A DNA stretch of 64,000 nt from Achromobacter veterisilvae. Its GTDB lineage: Bacteria > Pseudomonadota > Gammaproteobacteria > Burkholderiales > Burkholderiaceae_B. Position 1 is the stretch's first letter, and every line of letters starts with the position of its first letter. Of the stretch, positions 60,185 to 64,000 are shown piece after piece. Made by a program: the position numbers and the translations under genes. The notes beneath the pieces were generated by a model. It was given only the letters and a program-made list of their open reading frames with translations, was not told the origin of the DNA and did no database searches. Location of the stretch: contig NZ_UFQC01000006.1 of assembly GCF_900496975.1 (NCBI RefSeq), forward strand, positions 62,001-126,000, given 5' to 3'.

Positions 60185-60979
60185 TCAGCTCCTGGCAGCC
60201 AACAGTTGCGACAGCGCGCGCGCCTCGGTCTGCAGATCCTGGGCCAGCGCATGGGCGCGGGCTTCGTCCAACTGTTGGGCCAGGCCCGCCGTGACCAGCG
60301 CATGCGTCATCCGGTCATGGCTGTCCAGTAACGGCACCGCGATCAATACGACGCCGTTGATGTAATTGCTGCGGTCCATGCTGTAGCCGTCGCAACGAGC
60401 TGCTTCCACATCGGCCTTCCATGCCGAAAACTCCGGCGCCTTATCCCAGCGCAGGGCCTTGAAGCGGCGCTCGAGCTCCTTGTCCGAGAAACCCGAGAAC
60501 GCGGCCACCAGGCGGCCTGTAGCGCTTATGAAGGCGGGAAAACGGCTGCCCACGTCCACATGCAGGCTGAACGGCGAAGTCGAACGCGAGAGCGCCAGCA
60601 CCACCATGTGCTCGCTGCCGACGACTTCCACGCCGATCGCGGTGACGTTGGCTGCGCTGGATAGCCTATCCAGCACCGGTTGGACCAAGGCGGGGAACGG
60701 GCTGCTTTCGATCACGCTGCGCGCCAGCATCAGCATGCCGACGCCCAGGCTGTAGCGCTTGGCGCCGGCGTCGACCTTCACCAATCCCTCCAGCACCAGC
60801 ACCCGAAGAATGTGCAGGCAGGTGCTGGTCACCATGTCCAGTTCCTGCGAAATCTCCTTCAAGGTCATCGGCGCGCCGCTGCGGCCCAGCAATCGCAGGA
60901 TCGCAATCGACCGCGTGACCGCGGGCACTGGACGCACGCGCGGACCGGCCGCGGATGCCTGGGGACTGGCTTCACTCAT
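60185..60979 (-). CDS. IclR-family regulator
   Basis: A 264-residue IclR protein: winged helix (about 20-85, TRSIAILRLLGRSGAPMTLKEISQELDMVTSTCLHILRVLVLEGLV) and GAF-like effector domain (about 95-260). AAAAGGAG precedes the ATG. It is divergent from an acyl-CoA ligase/dehydratase operon over 167 bases; the palindrome at 61050 is its likely site. Confidence 0.9.
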   Translation of the reverse strand: MSEASPQASAAGPRVRPVPAVTRSIAILRLLGRSGAPMTLKEISQELDMVTSTCLHILRVLVLEGLVKVDAGAKRYSLGVGMLMLARSVIESSPFPALVQPVLDRLSSAANVTAIGVEVVGSEHMVVLALSRSTSPFSLHVDVGSRFPAFISATGRLVAAFSGFSDKELERRFKALRWDKAPEFSAWKADVEAARCDGYSMDRSNYINGVVLIAVPLLDSHDRMTHALVTAGLAQQLDEARAHALAQDLQTEARALSQLLAARS

Positions 60980-61049
60980 TTGGATCTCCTTTTTATTGCG
61001 GCAAGCATACCTTGAGCGCCCGCTCGCCTGTCGCAGACACTCCCATTTA

Positions 61050-61067
61050 AATTGTACATATACAATT
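61050..61067. promoter_or_regulatory. IclR operator candidate
   Basis: AATTGTACATATACAATT: perfect 7-base arms around CATA. It ends 11 bases upstream of the -35 element of the divergent operon, a position compatible with activation. Confidence 0.65.
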
Positions 61068-61078
61068 GATCAACGTTA

Positions 61079-61107
61079 TTGACAATTTTTTGAGCGGCGC
61101 GCATAGT
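61079..61107 (+). promoter_or_regulatory. Sigma-70 promoter of the ligase-dehydratase operon
   Basis: TTGACA (61079-61084), 17 bases, CATAGT (61102-61107). Transcription would begin near 61114, so the alternative ligase start at 61066 would be outside the transcript. Confidence 0.7.
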
Positions 61108-61146
61108 CGCTCCAACAGACTGCCGACCCCACACAGGTGCGACGAA

Positions 61147-62733
61147 ATGACGAAGCTGACCGAGACCACTTCTTACACGGACGCCCAGGCGCTCTGTTCT
61201 CCCGACAAGCTCTGGGAACTCTTCGACGGCAACCGTGAGCGGATGAACATCGCCCACGAATGCATCGACCGGCACGCGGACAAGGACCAGCCCGCGATCA
61301 TCCTGGTGCGCACGAACGGACCGGACGAGATCTACACCTTCCGCCAGATCGCCGAAGCGTCTTCGCGCTTCGCGCATTACCTCGTCGAACAAGGCATCCG
61401 TCCCGGCTCCCGGGTGGCCGTAATGCTGGAGCCGTCGCTGCCGTTCTACGTGGCGATGTTCGGCGCCATGAAAATGGGCGCCATCGCCGTGCCGCTGTTC
61501 ACGCTGTTCGGGCCGGACGGCATCCGGCTGCGCGTACAGGATTGCAGGCCCAGCATGCTGGTAACGAACGCGGAAAAAGCGCCGCTCGTGGCCGGAGACG
61601 ACGGGCTGCGCGTCGTGATTGCCGACGACGCGTTCGTCGATTCGATGGCCCGCTTCCCTTCGCACTATGCCTGCGACACCCGGGCGGACGACCTGGCCAT
61701 CTTCCAATACACGTCCGGCACCACGCGCGAACTGCCCGACGCGGTCAAGCATACGCACCGCGCTCTGGTCACCCTGATGCTGGCCGCGCTCTACGGCACC
61801 GGCGTGCGGCCGGGCGATCGTTTCATGTGCCCCTCGTCGCCGGCATGGGGACATGGGCTGTGGCACGGCACCCTGGCCCCGCTGGCCCTCGGCGTGACGA
61901 TCGGCGCCTATGCCGGCAAGTTCAACGCCGAGCGCCTGCTGCAGGCGCTGCAGGACCATGGGATCAACAACATCTCGGCCGCGGCCACGCACTACCGCAT
62001 GATGCGCAATTGCGGCGCGGCCGGCCGCTACCGCTACGGGCTGGACAAGGTGTCGTTTACCGGCGAACCCATAGACAGCGAGACCGCCGCCTTCGTGGAA
62101 TCCACATTCGGACGCCCCGCGTGCAGCATGTACGGGACCACGGAGATCGGAGTCTGCCTGGTGAACTACCCCGGCGCCCCGGACTTCACGGTCAAACCCG
62201 GTTCGCTGGGCAAGCCCGTGCCCGGCCTACGGGTCGAGGTGCAGGATGCCGGCGGCGCGCCCTGCCCGCCCGGCGTCACCGGCGAACTGAAACTGTGGCG
62301 GCGCGGTACCTGGGTCGCCACCAAGGACCTGGGACGTATCGACGAGGACGGCTATTTCTGGCATGGCGGCCGGGCCGACGACGTAATCATCTCGGCTGGC
62401 TGGACGATGAGCGCCGTAGAGATCGAAGACGCCATTCTCAAGCATCGCGACGTGGCCGAAGCCGCCGCAATCGGTGTGCCGGACGCCCTGCGCGGCCAGG
62501 TCGTCAAGGCCTTCGTGGTGTCCGACCGCCCGGGCGACAGCACTTTCGCGGAAGAAATCCAGGACATCGTGCGCAGCCAGCTAGCCCAGCACGAGTACCC
62601 GCGGCAGGTGGTATTCGTGGCCGAACTGCCCAAAACGCCCGCCGGAAAGATCCATCGCAGGAAGCTGCGGGAGCAGGAGCTCGCGACCGCTGAAGCATCA
62701 ACCTCAATCACCGTGCCCGCCACGCACGCATGA
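61147..62733 (+). CDS. AMP-forming acyl/aryl-CoA ligase
   Basis: A 528-residue ANL ligase: FQYTSGTTRELPDAVKHTH (P-loop), SMYGTTEIGVCLVN, hinge and C-domain GYFWHGGRADDVIISAGWTMSAVEIEDAI, and the catalytic Lys of LPKTPAGKIHRRKL. The SSPAWGHGLWHGTLAPLALG segment resembles benzoate/acetoacetyl-CoA ligases. The start at 61147 was chosen because it follows the promoter. A dehydratase gene follows after 18 bases, so the ligase makes the CoA ester for the pathway controlled by the IclR protein. Confidence 0.9.
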   Translation: MTKLTETTSYTDAQALCSPDKLWELFDGNRERMNIAHECIDRHADKDQPAIILVRTNGPDEIYTFRQIAEASSRFAHYLVEQGIRPGSRVAVMLEPSLPFYVAMFGAMKMGAIAVPLFTLFGPDGIRLRVQDCRPSMLVTNAEKAPLVAGDDGLRVVIADDAFVDSMARFPSHYACDTRADDLAIFQYTSGTTRELPDAVKHTHRALVTLMLAALYGTGVRPGDRFMCPSSPAWGHGLWHGTLAPLALGVTIGAYAGKFNAERLLQALQDHGINNISAAATHYRMMRNCGAAGRYRYGLDKVSFTGEPIDSETAAFVESTFGRPACSMYGTTEIGVCLVNYPGAPDFTVKPGSLGKPVPGLRVEVQDAGGAPCPPGVTGELKLWRRGTWVATKDLGRIDEDGYFWHGGRADDVIISAGWTMSAVEIEDAILKHRDVAEAAAIGVPDALRGQVVKAFVVSDRPGDSTFAEEIQDIVRSQLAQHEYPRQVVFVAELPKTPAGKIHRRKLREQELATAEASTSITVPATHA

Positions 62734-62751
62734 CCAAACTCAGGAGACATC

Positions 62752-63897
62752 ATGCTGACCACGACCAAGACAGAACGAACCTTTCCGACCATCACCGAGC
62801 GCGGCCTGGACGAGTTGCGCGAACGCATAGGCGTGAAGATCGGCGCCACCGCGGAACCGTGGTGCTATGAGGCCACGCGCGACAACATCCGCCACTACGC
62901 TCATGGCATCGGCGACGACAATCCCTTGTGGAACGACCCCGAGTACGCGGCCAAGACCCAGCACGGCGGCATTATCGCCTTGCCCAGCTTCCTGTTTTCC
63001 ACCAGCCGCATCGTTTCGGGCTACGTCGGCGGATTGCCGGGTGTGCACGCCATGTGGTCGGGTGCGGACTGGACCTGGCACAAGACCGTCAAGCGCAATG
63101 ACACCATCTCGACCGAGGCGCATCTGAAAGACCTGATCGAACACCAGACCCGCTTCGCGGGCCGCGCGGTGCAACAGGTCTACCATGTCGATTTCTTCAA
63201 CCAGGACGGCGACAAAGTCGCCGAGGCCGATAGCTGGTGCTTCCGCACCGAGCGCGACCACGCACGCGAACAGGGCAGCAAATACAAGGAAGTCCGCGCC
63301 CGCGGAGTCCGCCGCTACAGCCCCGAGGAAATCAGGGAAGCCTACAAACTCTATGCCCAGGAAGAAGTGCGCGGCGCCACACCCCGCTACTGGGAAGACG
63401 TCAAGGAAGGGGAAGAGCTTCCCGTCATGTTCAAGGGACCCATGACCGTGACGGGCTTCATCTCCTTCGCGCAAGGCTGGGGCGGCCTGTACATCCGGGC
63501 CAACAAGCTGGCCTGGCAACTCATAGACGCCCACCCCGGCGTGGGCATCACCAACCGCTTCGGCATCCCTGACGTTCCCGAACGCGTGCACTGGGAAGAA
63601 GAATTCGCTCTGGAAGTCGGCGCTCCCGGCGCATATGACTATGGTCCCGAGCGTAATTCCTGGCTGACGCATCACCTGACCAACTGGATGGGTGACGCGG
63701 GCTTCCTGCGCAAATCGACCTGCAAAATCCGCCGCCACAACCCCGAGGGCGACATGCTGTTCTTCAAGGGCAAGGTCAAGCGCAAGTACGTCGAGGACGG
63801 CCGCCATCTGGTCGAAATCGAGCAAGAGGCGCGCAACCAGGACAACGAACTGTCTGTACTGGGTTCCGGCGTGGTCGAGCTGCCCACCCGCGGTTGA
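62752..63897 (+). CDS. MaoC-like / FAS1-type acyl dehydratase, double hotdog
   Basis: A 381-residue protein with an N-terminal hotdog domain (about 15-150; RHYAHGIGDDNPLWNDPEYA, HGGIIALPSFL) and a second, more divergent hotdog (about 200-375; YWEDVKEGEELPVMFKGPMTVTGFISFAQGW). The D/N-x-N-P-L/W-x(6)-A motif in the first domain is the MaoC hydratase active region. Enoyl-CoA hydration is inferred. AGGAGA lies 6 bases before the ATG. Confidence 0.87.
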   Translation: MLTTTKTERTFPTITERGLDELRERIGVKIGATAEPWCYEATRDNIRHYAHGIGDDNPLWNDPEYAAKTQHGGIIALPSFLFSTSRIVSGYVGGLPGVHAMWSGADWTWHKTVKRNDTISTEAHLKDLIEHQTRFAGRAVQQVYHVDFFNQDGDKVAEADSWCFRTERDHAREQGSKYKEVRARGVRRYSPEEIREAYKLYAQEEVRGATPRYWEDVKEGEELPVMFKGPMTVTGFISFAQGWGGLYIRANKLAWQLIDAHPGVGITNRFGIPDVPERVHWEEEFALEVGAPGAYDYGPERNSWLTHHLTNWMGDAGFLRKSTCKIRRHNPEGDMLFFKGKVKRKYVEDGRHLVEIEQEARNQDNELSVLGSGVVELPTRG

Positions 63898-64000
63898 CGA
63901 ACCGGCCGGCCAGGCGCCGCCGCCTGCCCTGATTGCCCGCGCGCCGGCGGATCGGCCGCAAGCGCGCGGGCCATGACCAAATCGAGGTCGACGATGTCTG
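63898..64000 (+). other. Window end, no assignable gene
   Basis: The last 103 bases contain possible ATG codons at 63973 and 63994 that may open the next gene of the operon, but the coding part is too short to judge. Confidence 0.3.

Noticed and set aside
1-64000. tRNA, rRNA, CRISPR, insertion sequence or phage attachment site
   Set aside because: No cloverleaf, rRNA segment, regularly spaced repeat, transposase or integrase was recognised on either strand.
63973-64000. Start of a further gene at the right edge
   Set aside because: Only nine codons are available and no ribosome binding site is evident.

Overview
The window is a GC-rich, densely coding stretch of a betaproteobacterial chromosome, most likely from the Alcaligenaceae (Bordetella/Achromobacter group). 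That placement is inferred from the repertoire: several Bug-type (TctC) periplasmic solute receptors without their TctAB membrane partners, many LysR regulators each next to one small catabolic operon, a fused indolepyruvate-type ferredoxin oxidoreductase, a CioAB-type bd oxidase, and acnD-prpF. No rRNA, tRNA, CRISPR, integrase or insertion sequence was seen. The region looks like core and metabolic accessory chromosome, not a mobile island.

Layout. 1-3200: the 3' part of an ABC ATPase-permease fusion, its ABC-2 partner, and a phasin-like protein, ending in terminator structures. 3487-7510: cyanide-insensitive quinol oxidase cioA-cioB with a 47-residue DUF2474 subunit and a MocR-type regulator. 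7590-11612: an iron-signalling FecI/FecR pair and a TonB-dependent siderophore receptor with an N-terminal signalling domain; a WG-repeat-like protein follows on the other strand. 12300-16900 (minus): LysR - tcuA - tcuB - Bug receptor, a tricarballylate/citrate-type utilisation operon. 16949-19193 (minus): a triheme cytochrome c and a TsdA-like diheme cytochrome. 19391-20089: Nu-class-like glutathione transferase.

20301-32755 is the most coherent catabolic unit: a TetR regulator, an MHS-family transporter, and a divergent eight-gene operon (phosphotransferase, acyl-CoA dehydrogenase, enoyl-CoA hydratase, acyl-CoA ligase, nitronate-monooxygenase-like protein, thiolase, dehydrogenase-hydratase fusion, quinone oxidoreductase). 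The phosphotransferase plus ACAD pair resembles the ACAD10/11 and LvaA/LvaC logic for 4-hydroxyacyl-CoA, so the operon may degrade 4-hydroxy acids, lactones or keto acids. Two related palindromes lie in the divergent promoter region.

33065-38972 holds smaller units: a short lipoprotein, CcdA plus a thioredoxin-like protein, a 42-residue secreted peptide, an OmpR/EnvZ-type two-component system, mtnN, ohr and an RraA-like protein. 38974-42971 (minus) is LysR - Bug - an aconitase-family enzyme with its swivel domain fused at the N-terminus. 43036-48505 has the 1180-residue IOR-type oxidoreductase with a divergent LysR, then another LysR divergent to an operon of a DUF1185-type protein, an alpha/beta hydrolase and a third Bug receptor (48630-51027). 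51142-55031 is an AcoR-like sigma-54 activator and a flavin monooxygenase with a near-ideal -24/-12 promoter and an inverted repeat in enhancer position. 55162-59708 is a GntR regulator translationally coupled to acnD, then prpF. 59739-63897 is a thioesterase and IclR regulator divergent from an acyl-CoA ligase and a MaoC/FAS1-type dehydratase, the start of an operon that runs out of the window.

Recurrent theme: each catabolic operon sits beside its own regulator, and in at least five intergenic regions palindromic operator candidates are visible.
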